From contig ML978158.1 of the NCBI GenBank assembly GCA_010015745.1, forward strand, positions 434,001-498,000: DNA of 64,000 bases, given 5' to 3'. The notes beneath the pieces are model-generated. The model was not told where the DNA came from. It did not search any database and saw nothing but the letters and a program-made list of their open reading frames with translations. The stretch comes from Setomelanomma holmii (taxonomy: Eukaryota; Ascomycota; Dothideomycetes; Pleosporales; Phaeosphaeriaceae). This document shows, in pieces, positions 1 through 10,876 of this stretch. The first letter of the stretch is position 1. Every line of letters begins with the position of its first letter. The position numbers and the translations under genes were made by a program.

Positions 1-182
1 TGCACGAACTTGGCGTCATCGTACATGTTTGGCGGTGGCGCGCCTTCCTTGTAGCTGCTGGGGTAGCATGGTGGGTCTAGGGCGTGGATTGTGTAGCCTT
101 TTGCTCGTAGAGGGAGAACGACGGGGTCGTATAGTTCGCTTCTGCCGAAGGAGCCTGGGACGATGACCATTGTGGGTGCCAT
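1..182 (-). CDS. Alpha/beta hydrolase, N-terminal part (truncated by window edge)
   Basis: Only the first 60 codons are in the window; the gene continues beyond position 1. The start codon at 182 sits in a good fungal context (ATCAACATGG). The protein opens MAPTMVIVPGSFG, followed by ELYDPVVLPLRAKGYTIHALDPP. This is the first beta strand, oxyanion-hole loop and second strand of the AB_hydrolase fold, as in fungal hydrolases that begin with a VPGAWH-type motif. The nucleophile elbow, acid and histidine lie outside the window, so activity and substrate cannot be judged. No signal peptide is seen, which suggests a cytosolic enzyme. The family call is fairly sure; the specific function is open. 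Confidence 0.7.
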   Translation of the reverse strand, partial: MAPTMVIVPGSFGRSELYDPVVLPLRAKGYTIHALDPPCYPSSYKEGAPPPNMYDDAKFV

Positions 183-901
183 GTTGATCTGAGAGCTGGA
201 GTTTAGGTGTATTGTGTTGGTCTGTGGTAGATAGCTTTGTATGTCCTTGAGTTATGGTTTGTGCTGATGCTTCTCAGAGGTGGGGTACCGAGGTGCTGTT
301 TTCTTGCGCGCTGATCATCACTTTATACTAGATGACTCTCAGAACTTGCATCCAAAATGCTTATCTTCGTTTCTGGTATTCGAAATCAAGCTCAATGACT
401 CGGAAACTAACATACGTTCAGTCAACGTTCATGCACACTAAGTTTTTCAAGAAGCAGTAAGTACGTGACCAAGAACACGTGCAGTCGGAGGATTATTTTA
501 GCCGCGAGTGAGAGTTTTGGGCACATTTCCAGCATTCTGATCTTCCGCCGGTCAGATCTGACTTTACGAAGTCAGAATATGGGGTAATTCTTAGCCGGAT
601 TCATGTTCCCGCTGGCGAGCTAGCCTGGACCAAGACTGGCGGAACAGCGGAAGTCCGCACAGAGAACATCAAGAAGGGTATAAGAAGCGGAGGTCCGCGC
701 ATCGTCGACGAAGAATGGTCTGATAGGAATGAAGCTGGTAGATGTCGTGCTCTGAATGTTGCCTCACGGCTTGAAAAGTACGAACGTAGAAGCGGCGAGA
801 ATCTGGTCAAGTAGTGCCTCGATACATCCGCCCAATGTCCATCTTGAATTGATCGAAGCACGCACTAGCGCCAAAAGATCACCTTCTTCCTCTACTTTCT
901 C
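183..901. other. Intergenic stretch
   Basis: This holds the upstream region of the truncated hydrolase gene and the 3' flank of the MOSC gene. Short open frames exist, but none has convincing protein character. I see no RNA gene or repeat. Confidence 0.5.
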
Positions 902-2393
902 TTAGCCCGGTACTTTCTTGCCTTCTCCGCCTAGAAAGAAATGCTTTCCAGTTTCCAGCACCTCTACATAATCACCAACTCTTATCTCTCCTTCAGACAA
1001 TGGGGTGACCATCATACCCAGGCACGCACTTTTGCTCCCTTCGTCAATGACCCTGTACTTTCTGAGCGTTGTTGAAGGCTCATTCTTGTCTGCCTCGCCA
1101 GTCTCTAGGTCTACACTCGGGAGATTACAGCGTGTCGTGCGACACGACACATGCATTTCGATTGATTCATGAGTCGAGCTAGATGCAGTCGCTGAAGAAA
1201 TTCGAGCACGAGTCCAGTTATCTTCGTGGAAGGCGGGAGGTCCGGTGATGTAGATGTTTGCGCGGAAGCGGAGGGCGTTGAGGAGTGGAACAACCCATTG
1301 CTGCAAGTCGGTCCCGCGAGGGAGCTTGGAAGCTACATCGTGAACAGAAGCGAGATTCAGAATATGCATCGGGTACTGCCATCGTTAGCGAGTGTTTCTC
1401 GAGGCTCACAAAATTACCTTGAAACCATGCTAGGCGTAGTTTAATACATACCGAGTCCTGCATCCCAATGACGGTTTGGAAGCCGACTTCCTCCTTCTTT
1501 GGCGCACATTTATGGACTTCACGATACTTGTTCGTGTCGATCCGGAACAATGTCACTGGGTTCGATGTTCCAAGCGTGTACTTCAGCTTCGCGAGTATCT
1601 CGGGGTCGATCTCGGGACCCACATCCAGGGCCTCTGGAGCATCCTTCCAGATCCGTAATACTTCATTTCTGTAACCTTTGCTCTTGATACGCTCTCTTGT
1701 AGGATTGAAAGGCAGTCGGAACTCCAACATTGGTTCAGCTCGTTTTCCCATCTTCGCCGCCAGAATCTTGCCATAGTTCTTGAGTCCCTCAAGCGTGAAA
1801 TCCGTATCCGGGGAAAACGGGAACCTAACAACAATACATCCCTCGCTCTTGACCCACTCGCCATCTTCTCTGTAGCCTGGTGCTGATTCGTCAGGAACCC
1901 AAATCTCAGTTTCAACTTTTGCAAGACGTGGAAACCTCCGCAGAGTCATGAAGTGCCACTCGCTGGTCACTTTGCCTTCCATGGACGGCAAGCCCGTGAC
2001 GAGCTGACCCAAGGTGAATTGACGATCATATCTCAGCCCAGTGCGGATAACATCGCCACGGTCCAGCTCGACTGGTGCACATGACTTTACAGGGTAGATA
2101 AAGAGCGCTTTAACAGTCCATGGATTGGCAGGCGTGCGTGTACCTCCGCGAGCGTATTTCTTTGCGTACTGGTCCTCGAGGTTGCTCTTTCCCTCGAGCC
2201 CAAGTTTGCGGCAACCAGCCGGTGGTGGAAGAGGAGCATCGCGTTGACTTAGCGCAAGGATCAGAACCAGGAAAACCGGGAGTAGGGCCACGAGGACGGT
2301 TATGAGGAGGGTGGTTGGTGAGGCAGTAATCCCCAGACTAGCCAATGTTTCCTCTATAGACGCCAGTATGTCGTCCAAGGCATTGGTAGTCAT
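902..2393 (-). CDS. MOSC domain protein, mARC-like (membrane-anchored molybdenum cofactor protein)
   Basis: Two exons (2393-1452 and 1375-902) flank a 76-bp GTATGT...CAG intron and give 471 residues. A short N-terminal tail precedes a hydrophobic anchor at about residues 27-48. A MOSC N-terminal barrel starts near residue 93 (VKALFIYPVKSC), and the MOSC domain follows with FRANIYI and EDNWTRARI. Cys397 in TTRCNLPSVD aligns with the molybdenum-ligating cysteine of mitochondrial amidoxime-reducing component proteins (CSRCILTTVDP in human mARC1). The later KNEPSTTLRKYR stretch also matches that family. Known mARC enzymes reduce N-hydroxylated compounds using cytochrome b5 and its reductase on the outer mitochondrial membrane. 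The same role here is inferred. The anchor is consistent with an outer mitochondrial or ER membrane position. Confidence 0.85.
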
Positions 2394-2879
2394 ACTTCCA
2401 GCTCTTGTAATGTGCTTAGGGAGGGTTGACTTTGTTTCTGCGTTCCTCGAAAAGCCGAAAATACGAAAAGGAGGCTCTTATCGCGTATGGCCAAGCGGAG
2501 CCAAGCAACCTGTACACCTTCCTAATTTGGACTCGCAGTGAAAGTATAGCAGCTGAGGATTGTCATCGCGGAGCTGTGTATGGACTGCGCGTTGTTTATG
2601 AAGATGCACTCGCAGAAAAGAGAGGTGAGGAAGCTACGAGTCATGCATCAAAGCTAGCTTGCTCGCGTGACACCGCGCTTTGCACGCAGCAAAATTGACG
2701 TCCACTTTCGCTGCCATAGCTTCACAAACGCGTCACTTTCCCCGAAACGCATCGCGGGCATAGGCAGTGGTTCTATGCGCTATGTGTAGTGACGCCAAAT
2801 CACGGGATCCATTTGCAGGCACCAGCCAACATCTTCTGCCGCAGTAGAGTCAGGCCTCGACACCAATAAATCTAGTCCA
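2394..2879. other. Divergent promoter region between the MOSC gene and the Rad51-like gene
   Basis: The two genes start back to back, so this 486-bp stretch should hold both promoters. No specific element was recognised. Confidence 0.5.
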
Positions 2880-4361
2880 ATGGCAAGCCAGGACGCAAAT
2901 TTGACTTTGCCGTCATCACGTAGGTGCAGACTCCATTTTGCCTTCGTCGCAGGTGCTAACGCTACCCAGACAGACTGCCCACTGTCTCCGCCTCGCAGGC
3001 ACTCAACAGTCTCAACGCCCGTGGTGCTCGCACTGTGTCAACAGGCATCGTGCAGCTCGACACGCTCCTCGCACCGCCGCGCCTACCGGGCCATGGAGTC
3101 TCGGGCGGATACATGCGCGGGAAGGTGACTGAGATATTCGGCCCGTCAGGCGTCGGCAAGACCAGCTTTGGGTAAATACAGCCGTGTCATGCTGTTGCAC
3201 AAGCACGGGACTGAGGTGAATGAAGGATTCAGGCGGCGGTGAATGCACTGCGCAAGGGCCAGCACGTAGTCTGGGTGGGTGCGTACAGTCCCTTGAGTGC
3301 GCGGAGCTCAGCGCTCTGTTGTTGCGCTTCATCATGGCTAATAGCCTGCAGATGCCGCTTGCGCGCCCCTGCTACCCCAACGACTTCTCGATGTCTTCTC
3401 TGCATCGCAGGATGCGACCTTGCCTGTCAGCGGGACAGCCGCAGCTTCCCCGCCTGGAATATCTCGAGATGAAGTGAACAGCCACTTCCACCACGTCGCG
3501 GCGCCAACACTGGCACATCTGCTGGCTCTGTTCATGCATTCGCCTGCTGCATTTCCTCCCCAGAACACAAGCCTTGTCATCGTAGACTCGCTCTCGACAC
3601 TCATCGACAGTGCCTACCCCCGCAATGTGGAGGGGAAGAACAAGAACGACCAGTCACGTTGGGCTGCAGGACGCAGATTCAGCGTGATAAATGAACTGAT
3701 CTCAACCATTTCTCGCTTTGCTGCGCTGCACGACATTGCACTGCTGCTCACGTGTCAAACAATTACCCGCATCCGAGGTGCATCAAGGGCACTGCTCGTC
3801 CCGGCAATATCGGGTGTTGAATGGGAGAACGGCGTTTCCACACGTCTGGTCCTCTTCCGCGACTGGGTACGCCAAGGCAAACCCAAGGACAATGCAGACG
3901 CCGATAGATTGCGCAAAGCACGATTCGCTGGTCTGCTTAAGCTCAACGGTGTAGCTTTCGCTGAAGAAGGCGGCGTTGGTAGCGTGGTACCTTTCGCGAT
4001 AGAGAAGGTAAGGCAATTTATCGCCCGCAGACTCTACGATATCAGACATGCAGGATACTGGCATGTGAAGTGATCATCTGCTGACACACAGCAGGCGGGA
4101 CTTTGCGAAATAAGTATAGGTGACCATGATATCGCGGCGCCCATTGTCCTTGCGACCCAAGCGAGACCCCCCAAAAGGCCATTCGCCGAGGTCGAGGAGG
4201 ATGCAGGCGAAGAACCCAACTCTGACGAGTTGTACGGCTGGATTGAGGACGACGAGGTGGCAGCCGAGGGACTGCTGATTGAAGAAGGACCCAGCACTGA
4301 CACTGCAGAAGCTCTACCGGAAGGACGCAATACCCAAATTGCACACCCCTCTACTTCATGA
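2880..4361 (+). CDS. RecA-family Rad51 paralog (DNA recombination/repair)
   Basis: Five exons (2880-2919, 2970-3171, 3226-3278, 3352-4007, 4095-4361) keep one frame and give 405 residues. The second acceptor is AAG at 3223-3225, because it restores SFGIQAAVNAL. The final acceptor could be three bases earlier. Walker A is GPSGVGKT (71-78) and Walker B is LVIVD (173-177). An L2-like stretch (LTCQTITRIRG) and a VEWENGVSTRLVLFRDW segment follow, as in Rad51/RadB-type ATPases. There is no N-terminal helix-hairpin-helix domain. The C-terminus is acidic (DELYGWIEDDEV). It probably acts in homologous recombination as a Rad51 mediator. The exact ortholog (Rad55, Rad57 or an XRCC-type paralog) cannot be fixed by eye. 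The downstream minus-strand ORF is convergent. Confidence 0.85.
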
Positions 4362-4449
4362 ATGCCGGGGTGCATGCTTCGCGACCTACACCGTCGGTGT
4401 TCGAAACTGGCTCGTTTCACACCTTTGATGCTTGGCCATGAAACGCTGC

Positions 4450-4695
4450 TTATCGGAACGTGTTGCTGTTGTCCGGGCGAGCCTCGTATGTCTTTCCTTG
4501 TACGAGCTTCTTCAGCTGACAAAGATTCCAATCAAGTCGAAGATCTCGCATCCAGACCGATGACAAGGATATTGATGCCCGCGGTACAGGCTCGCCATTA
4601 GCCGTGTGGGGTGCCCCAGGCCCCAGGTTGATCTTCCACATCTTCCGCCAAAACCTCAACTCCCGCTTCTCGGACGTTTCGAACAGCTCTGACAT
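4450..4695 (-). CDS. Small hypothetical protein (81 aa), start uncertain
   Basis: An open frame of 81 codons lies 88 bp beyond the Rad51-like gene and converges with it. I do not recognise a family. It is supported only by protein-like composition (SELFETSEKRELRFWRKMWK, then WMRDLRLDWN) and by codons that mostly end in G or C, as in the confident genes nearby. An in-frame stop lies nine bases upstream of the first ATG. The ATG itself is embedded in TTACTGATGTCAG, which looks like a branch point plus 3' splice site, so the true start may be in an upstream exon. Joining to the nearest plausible donor creates a stop, so I could not extend it. Confidence 0.35.
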   Translation of the reverse strand: MSELFETSEKRELRFWRKMWKINLGPGAPHTANGEPVPRASISLSSVWMRDLRLDWNLCQLKKLVQGKTYEARPDNSNTFR

Positions 4696-7600
4696 CAGTA
4701 ACTATCTTGAGCTGTGTCACATTGTTCGATACAATCCTTCTCGCTCTCTGTGCCCTTGTTAAGCAATTCTTCCGGCGGCAAATGCAGAAGCGAGGGGTCC
4801 TGCATTTTATCCTCCAACCACACCCCACACCGGCCCTGTGCTTTGAGTTTCGCCACTCAAGCGGTATGGTTAGAGCGGTCGCGTGCAAAAGAAAGCAACG
4901 AGTCTCTTTGCTTCAATCACGACCGCACGTGCATCCATCTGACAGCGGCACGCTCGTGCATCTAGGTTCGGGGAAGCGCTGCCGGGACCCAGCGCGGTGG
5001 TACCGCTGACCGGCAAAACTCGTGCTCGTTTTGGATGCCATGGCGGTGGTGGCGTACGGAGTCTGGGGATTCTGGTGGATGCAGCGGGGTGAAATGCTCA
5101 TTTAGGCGTGGGGGTTGGAAAAACAAACTTGCTCAAGAGGCGTTTCACAGCCAGTCGCTTGAGCAAAGGGCAGCCTCCTGACATGCTGATAGGAGCATGA
5201 GGAATGGGACTAGGAGCTGTGACGGTCCGCGTTCGCGACGATTATCGCCACCTACATAGCGATCCTCCTCAGGTGGAATCTGGACCCTTCATGGCGCCGC
5301 AACACGGTCATCGATGCCCCGGATTACAATGGGAGTACGAGGCAGATGTACCGATCTTCCGGCAGTCGTCAGGGCACTACGGCTCACGGCATCGTCTCGC
5401 GCGAAGCGCGCACACGGGGGTAACGCAACCATTCTGGTCCTCCAACTTTCACTGCCCCTATACCGTATGTCCGCTACATGTCGTGGGGTATGTTTCAATT
5501 ATTGTAACGAGGCTCCGCGGCGTCGAATTCAATAGCGTTAAAGCAGCAAGATAATGTGCATGGCGCCCGCGTCGCTACTCTCAAACCGTCTCTCTTGCCT
5601 CATACAAGGTGAGGCGCAAAAGGTGTGATCTGTCACCATGTCATCTGACCTGGCCCCGTGTCTCATGTCGCCTACCTACATGGGCGGTGCTGTACCCCAC
5701 GAGCTCGCTACCAGAATCCGAACACTGTACGCGATTTATCGTTGCCAGTAGTGGTGTTGCGGAGATGTGATATCTACGGACACGGAGCTGTGCAGTCCAC
5801 GCTTGGCATACCTCGTGCCGAGTTTCCTGGGGAAAGCGTGGGAATGATCGACGTTGTGATAGTGTGCCATGCACAATCGACGATAGGATCTGCAGATACA
5901 GATTGGAAGTCATCTACTTGTGACACTGATTGTGGAGAAGCGAACCCGCATCCTGCCTACCGGGAGCGAATCTTGCGTGCAATGATGCAAAGGGTGCTTT
6001 TTTTCGCGACATCTCTTGTCCTTATCGCGAGGTGAAGCACACATTGGCGAGCTCCGTAGTCAATAAGTTGCAATGCTGCTTGCTTGCATTGAATGTATCA
6101 CACCGACCGACTCGTCTCCATGTGCACTTATCAATTGACCTGTACGAAATCATTAGCATGGACACTTTTCCGGGAATGAGCTCTGTCCTTCGTCATCGTG
6201 CAAGCAGTGTAATAATACGCGTTGACAATCAATACTTCTAACTTGGTACATCGATTTCGCCCACGGGTGTTGACAATGCGTGAGTCAACCACATCGTCTC
6301 GATCTCTCGCATGCGCAATTGTCATCGACAGTCGGTGGAAGATAGTCTCATGTAGCCGGAAACCGTATTGAAAGAAGCGAGCCTCCATAACCCGTCAGTG
6401 TCGGTCGAGTTTACACCACTACTTCACTATGTATGCATGGAGAGTCTCTGATACCGGCAAAAGCTCGCGACGTGAGAATCCTTCAAGCGAACTCACGATC
6501 CGCGAGCGAAGTCAAAGCCGTGCAAGCGACATGAACGACGTTGATGCAGCGTTAAGGCATCGCTATATGCTGACACAGGTACATGCGATGCGTTTCTGTG
6601 TAACGACCAAGATACATGCGGCGATGTACTTCCGTTGTTTCATGACTTCCGTTGTTTCATGACTTCCTTTGGGTATATAATGCACCCCACTATACCTTGA
6701 AGCAGTGTGAAGCACGCGCAATATAGCTCAGTTCTGCGTGGTATGAGGCTGAGGGGTATGTACTGTGTTTCGTACCCTCGCTTACGTCAAGCCCAGGAGT
6801 GAAGTCGCGGGGACTGGTTGTAGAAGATTGAAAAGGACAATTTGTGCATTTGGAATGTCGTGCCTTGTTACTTCCTTCGCATTAGCATCGGGGACTGGCC
6901 GGCTTCTGATTGTCGGCTTTCGGTGGTCAGCAGTTGGCTGTCGGCCTCTGCTCATGGATGACTCGTGTTCGGTGGTACTGGAGCATTCGGCGATACCACC
7001 GCGGCACTCTCGTGTTGTTGTCTGATCATAGTGTGGCTTCCGGTGGACTGCTCCAGTGGAAATGGTCGAATAGGAATGCTCGATGGTGAAGCTACGCTAG
7101 CATACCGTCCATTGTGGACTGCAGTCACGCCAACGGCGTTCGTGGTTTAACTTCAGGTCAGCTAGCTTACCGTATCGTCTGTAGGCATCTTGACTACTAA
7201 TTGATGCGCTTCCGGTGCTTCTTTGAGGCCGAGACCTAACAAGCGTCTTGCGGGTAAGATACCTTTCTGGTCGTTCGGTCGTTGTGTGCAGTTTAGCAGT
7301 CTACACCTCTGAACTCAGTGTCTGCCTCGAATTCTGGAAAGGTGCCGATTGAAGAGTGCTGATCTCAGGAATCGAGTGACGTCGTAGCGTACATTGATCG
7401 GATGTAGGTTATCTTGCTAAATCTACCCCACGATTTGGTCTGACCGCTCCCAATGGCGTGATCATATCCGCGGCCGTACGATTGTCTTTTGGCGCTGTTA
7501 AACTTCAAGGCCGTGTGGAGAGAGGTCCTCTACCCCACCATCCCCAGACTCGCTATAGTGTTCGTTCGCCCGTATGTTGACGCCGTTGAAAGTCTAATAC

Positions 7601-8354
7601 ACGATTATTGAGAGAAGATAAGAGAGAATTAACGTTTGGGAGATATGATTGGAGAGACTTAAGTAAGGTAATGCATAGTGCGATCGGACAGAATGAATGA
7701 AACAAGTGGAAATAAGATAGAACAAACCACAACCTACTGCACGAATGGCTGATGCTTCCTCGTTTACAGCGGCAGACGTGGTTATCTGCATGTGCGAATT
7801 GACTCTTCATTGTCATCAGAGATTCGTGTTGTGTTGGCTCTGATGTTGTTTGTGTCGAGTCAATGTTTGCGTTCTTTGCCGAAGTATACCGCGGTGTCAT
7901 TAATTCCACGTGCGCCATGCACCTCAAGGCGGCGCTAAGGTTTAAGGATACCTCAACCATCGGACGACATCCATGACCGGCAATTCTGCCGTAGTGCAGA
8001 TCATGGCATGGCCTTAGTATCAGAAAAAGCGCCGGGCGATGACATCAACTGCGATCTTCTCGTGGGTTTGGAGTCGTCTTCCGAAAAACGTTGCGACTGA
8101 TGTCACTTATCAATGTTCCTGGATCGCCTTTGCTATGCATCGGTCCTTCAAAACTTTTGGCAGGTGTAACTTAGTGCGGGGCCCCATGAAGCTTAAACTC
8201 GGATAATCGATGCCTGGTTGAGGTTGAGATCATCCACATCATCCGAGTACGCGTAACCTACTATTTTCATCAGTGCAGGAGAAAAGCACGTCAGTATGAT
8301 TTGGGGGATCCGGGGAGTCGCGGTGAGAAGGATAGATGTCGATGACGAGCCAGC
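4696..8354. other. Gene-poor stretch, 3.7 kb
   Basis: Many short open frames occur on both strands, but none shows domain character or a splice structure I could support. Apart from a 17-bp tandem duplication near 6630, nothing was recognised. It could hold untranslated regions, non-coding RNAs or decayed sequence. Confidence 0.45.
6629..6662. repeat. 17-bp direct tandem duplication
   Basis: The unit CTTCCGTTGTTTCATGA occurs twice back to back, followed by a partial third start (CTTCC). It lies in a gene-poor stretch and no function is apparent. Confidence 0.85.
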
Positions 8355-8729
8355 ATGAGCGCATCACACTTGTTGGGCGACGACGTGCAAAACCTGCTCA
8401 GCGGGGTGCCCATCGCAACAGTGGGCTACGACCATCGGGAGAACAGATATACTTGGCAAAGACGTTCTGACGAGGGAGCAGACGTCGCAAAGCAATACGA
8501 CCGCTTGAGCGCAAGGGAATTTCGCGAGGAGATCGTGAAACTCGACCGCATCCCGTGCACATTTTGCGTTTGCAGCGCTGACTCGAATTGCGATGGTAGA
8601 ACGTCGGCATTGAAGCTGAAAGTTCAGGAGGCGGAGTATGGTTTCGAAGGCGTTGTACTCGACAAAGGTGTGTCAATGGTACCTTGCATACCCAAGCATG
8701 TCGGATTGCTCCAAAAGGCTCTAGCTTGA
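8355..8729 (+). CDS. Hypothetical protein (124 aa)
   Basis: A single uninterrupted frame with an ATG at 8355. I do not recognise a family. The composition is protein-like and acidic-basic balanced, with a cysteine cluster in the middle (CTFCVCSADSNCDG) that could suggest metal or disulfide bonding. There is no signal peptide or membrane segment. Other frames overlap it on the opposite strand, so it may be fortuitous. Support is limited to length and codon choice. Confidence 0.35.
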   Translation: MSASHLLGDDVQNLLSGVPIATVGYDHRENRYTWQRRSDEGADVAKQYDRLSAREFREEIVKLDRIPCTFCVCSADSNCDGRTSALKLKVQEAEYGFEGVVLDKGVSMVPCIPKHVGLLQKALA

Positions 8730-10876
8730 CAGATGTAGCATCTGGCAGCGATGGACCCATTCTTTCACGTTCCGACAATGCCCGAAGTCGTCTTCCACGT
8801 GCGGCGCTGAAGTGACGTCCTTTGTTGGCGTGTGGATTTCGCGGCTCGGAAAAGGCTTTTCTTCGGATTAAGAACCCCAGGCGGCAGGCTGTCTCCATCA
8901 GTGGGGCGGGCTATCGAAGGGCTAGCAACGCTTTCAAATTTTTCGAGAAGTACTGATAAGAATAGCGGACCCAAAGTCACCAGGGTTTGTTGGGATGCGA
9001 CATCGCCATGTGCGACTAGAATTCGACTTGAACTTTATGAAGTGTACGCAGTCGGACCTCAAATGCGCAGGGCCGCCTAAGTAACAATACCAGAAGCATG
9101 GGGCGTCATTCGCGGAGTAGACGGTCCGCGCAGGGCAGCAGGGCTTTGCAGGAGAACGCCCTGAGCCCCCACGATCTGGTGCGGAAAGCCAAGGATAAGG
9201 GTGCCCCGCCATATCGAACCCAGACGAGCGACTGGAGATACGGCGCCCAGCGGATTTCGCCTGGCTGGAGTGCGCAGCCAATCTGAATCGCGGACAGCCT
9301 GTCGTGATCCAGACAGATCTCTCGCGTGCTCTGCAGGTAAATGAGCAGACGGAAGAACAAATTCTGCCTGTATCGTCGGTTGGGGCGGTTCTCGGCAGAG
9401 TTGGCCCTGCGTGGGTTCACCGACTTCACCTGAGACCTGGGCGATGCATCGAAGGCGGGCCGTAAGGGACTGATGCAAGTCGGGTCGGTAGCACCATGCT
9501 CGCGATGCTTGGCCCTTCGTCTCAGTGCATGCAGCGATATCGCGATGTGCTCCTGAAGGTATGATGGGCGGCATGATGTGGGCAGACAACGTTGCTTTTG
9601 CTACGCTTATAGTACCCCAGAGTCGAGTCCCCACACGCCTCTCCGCCCTCCTCCCAATCGGGGCCTCCAAAGGGATCTCCTGTGGTGGAACACACAGCAC
9701 GCCACCTGGGTAAATGAGTGCTGGAGTTGGAGACTCCATTGGTCATCGACTGTGACATGTGTGAGAGGACAGAGTGGGAGATCGCCCTCACCCTGCGAGG
9801 CCAGTCCCAGGATCGAGAATGGTGCTGAAGCTGCCCTGGACATGTCACTGGAGAGGAGGCCAGCGAGGGAAGAGAGCTCGTCTGCCTTGCATGCGGTCAG
9901 AGTGGCATCCTGGAGGGTGATTGATTGCTTGCTGCTGGGTTGCTGCTGCTCAGACGTCCAGTCACCGTGACACGCAGCTGCCTCGTTGCACATCTATGCC
10001 TGCCTGCTAGAACTGGAGAGAAGGAAAGAGCAACTTTGAACGGGGAAGGAACACCTATCACAAACGGCAGGCACCAGGTCGTAATTCCCAAGATACCTTC
10101 TCCGCAAAACAAAATCCACACCAGCATCTTTCCCCGTTCTCCTCACATCGCCCTCATCCCCATCTTTCGATGCCAGCACTGCCACACACACCACCCGCGT
10201 CACATCATCTGTCACGTCGCACCGGCTGTCCGCTGCCTCGCCCTGCTCACGTACGCTGGCTGCTGGCTGCGCTGGCTGCAAATCAGACGGGGCCCCTTGT
10301 CTTATCAGCAACACACGTTTCTATTCTCCACCAAAGCCTCACGACAGCCACTGCCACCATATCGGCTCTGCAGCGCGCACTCGCCGACGTTCACCGCTAC
10401 AGAAATTTCAGCTGCAAATTTGTGCAAAGCGGCGGCTCTCCCAACATTGCGTGCTCCACCTCCTCATCCAAGTAACAGCGCCGCGTAGGGCAAGTTCCGC
10501 GCGCACGACACCTGCAGTCGCATTCTGATCCTGCACCGCCATCCATCTCGAGCCACATCGCCCACCGCGAAAATCAAGCCGCCCGCCATCGCGACATCCA
10601 GCTGCCCCCTGCATCGGCGTGCACTCGGCTCCAGATTACGGGCTCTCCGCAACAGTCATCTCTGGCAGCCCCGCTAAGCTGATACCGTCCGGGCAGCCAA
10701 GCCACTTTGGCGCCGCTTTTGTTTCTCAATTCTCGCTCCGAGCGATCCTCGTCTGCGTCAGCACGTACCCTCGTCGTCACCCCCACACAGTCCGCCTAGC
10801 GTCCCTGTGCTCTCCATTCATACATATACCCGACCCCCATCCCCTTCCCCCGACTTTCCACGTTTGATCGGATCAC
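8730..10876. other. Upstream region and probable long leader of the CreA-like gene
   Basis: No gene was supported here. An open frame of 220 codons on the minus strand (9077-9739) has a low-complexity, unconvincing protein. The last 50 bases before the CreA start are strongly pyrimidine-rich, as is common just upstream of highly used fungal starts. A long 5' leader is plausible but not shown by the sequence. Confidence 0.45.
10781..10786 (-). promoter_or_regulatory. Candidate CreA-type binding site (GTGGGG on the minus strand)
   Basis: The hexamer fits the 5'-SYGGRG consensus known for CreA/Cre1 and lies 91 bp upstream of the CreA-like start codon. That would allow autoregulation. A six-base match is expected often by chance, so this is weak. 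Confidence 0.25.

Noticed and set aside
9077..9739. 220-codon open frame, minus strand
   Set aside because: The translation has no motif, is rich in Pro/Arg/His, and overlaps open frames on the other strand. It lies in the probable leader/promoter region of the CreA-like gene.
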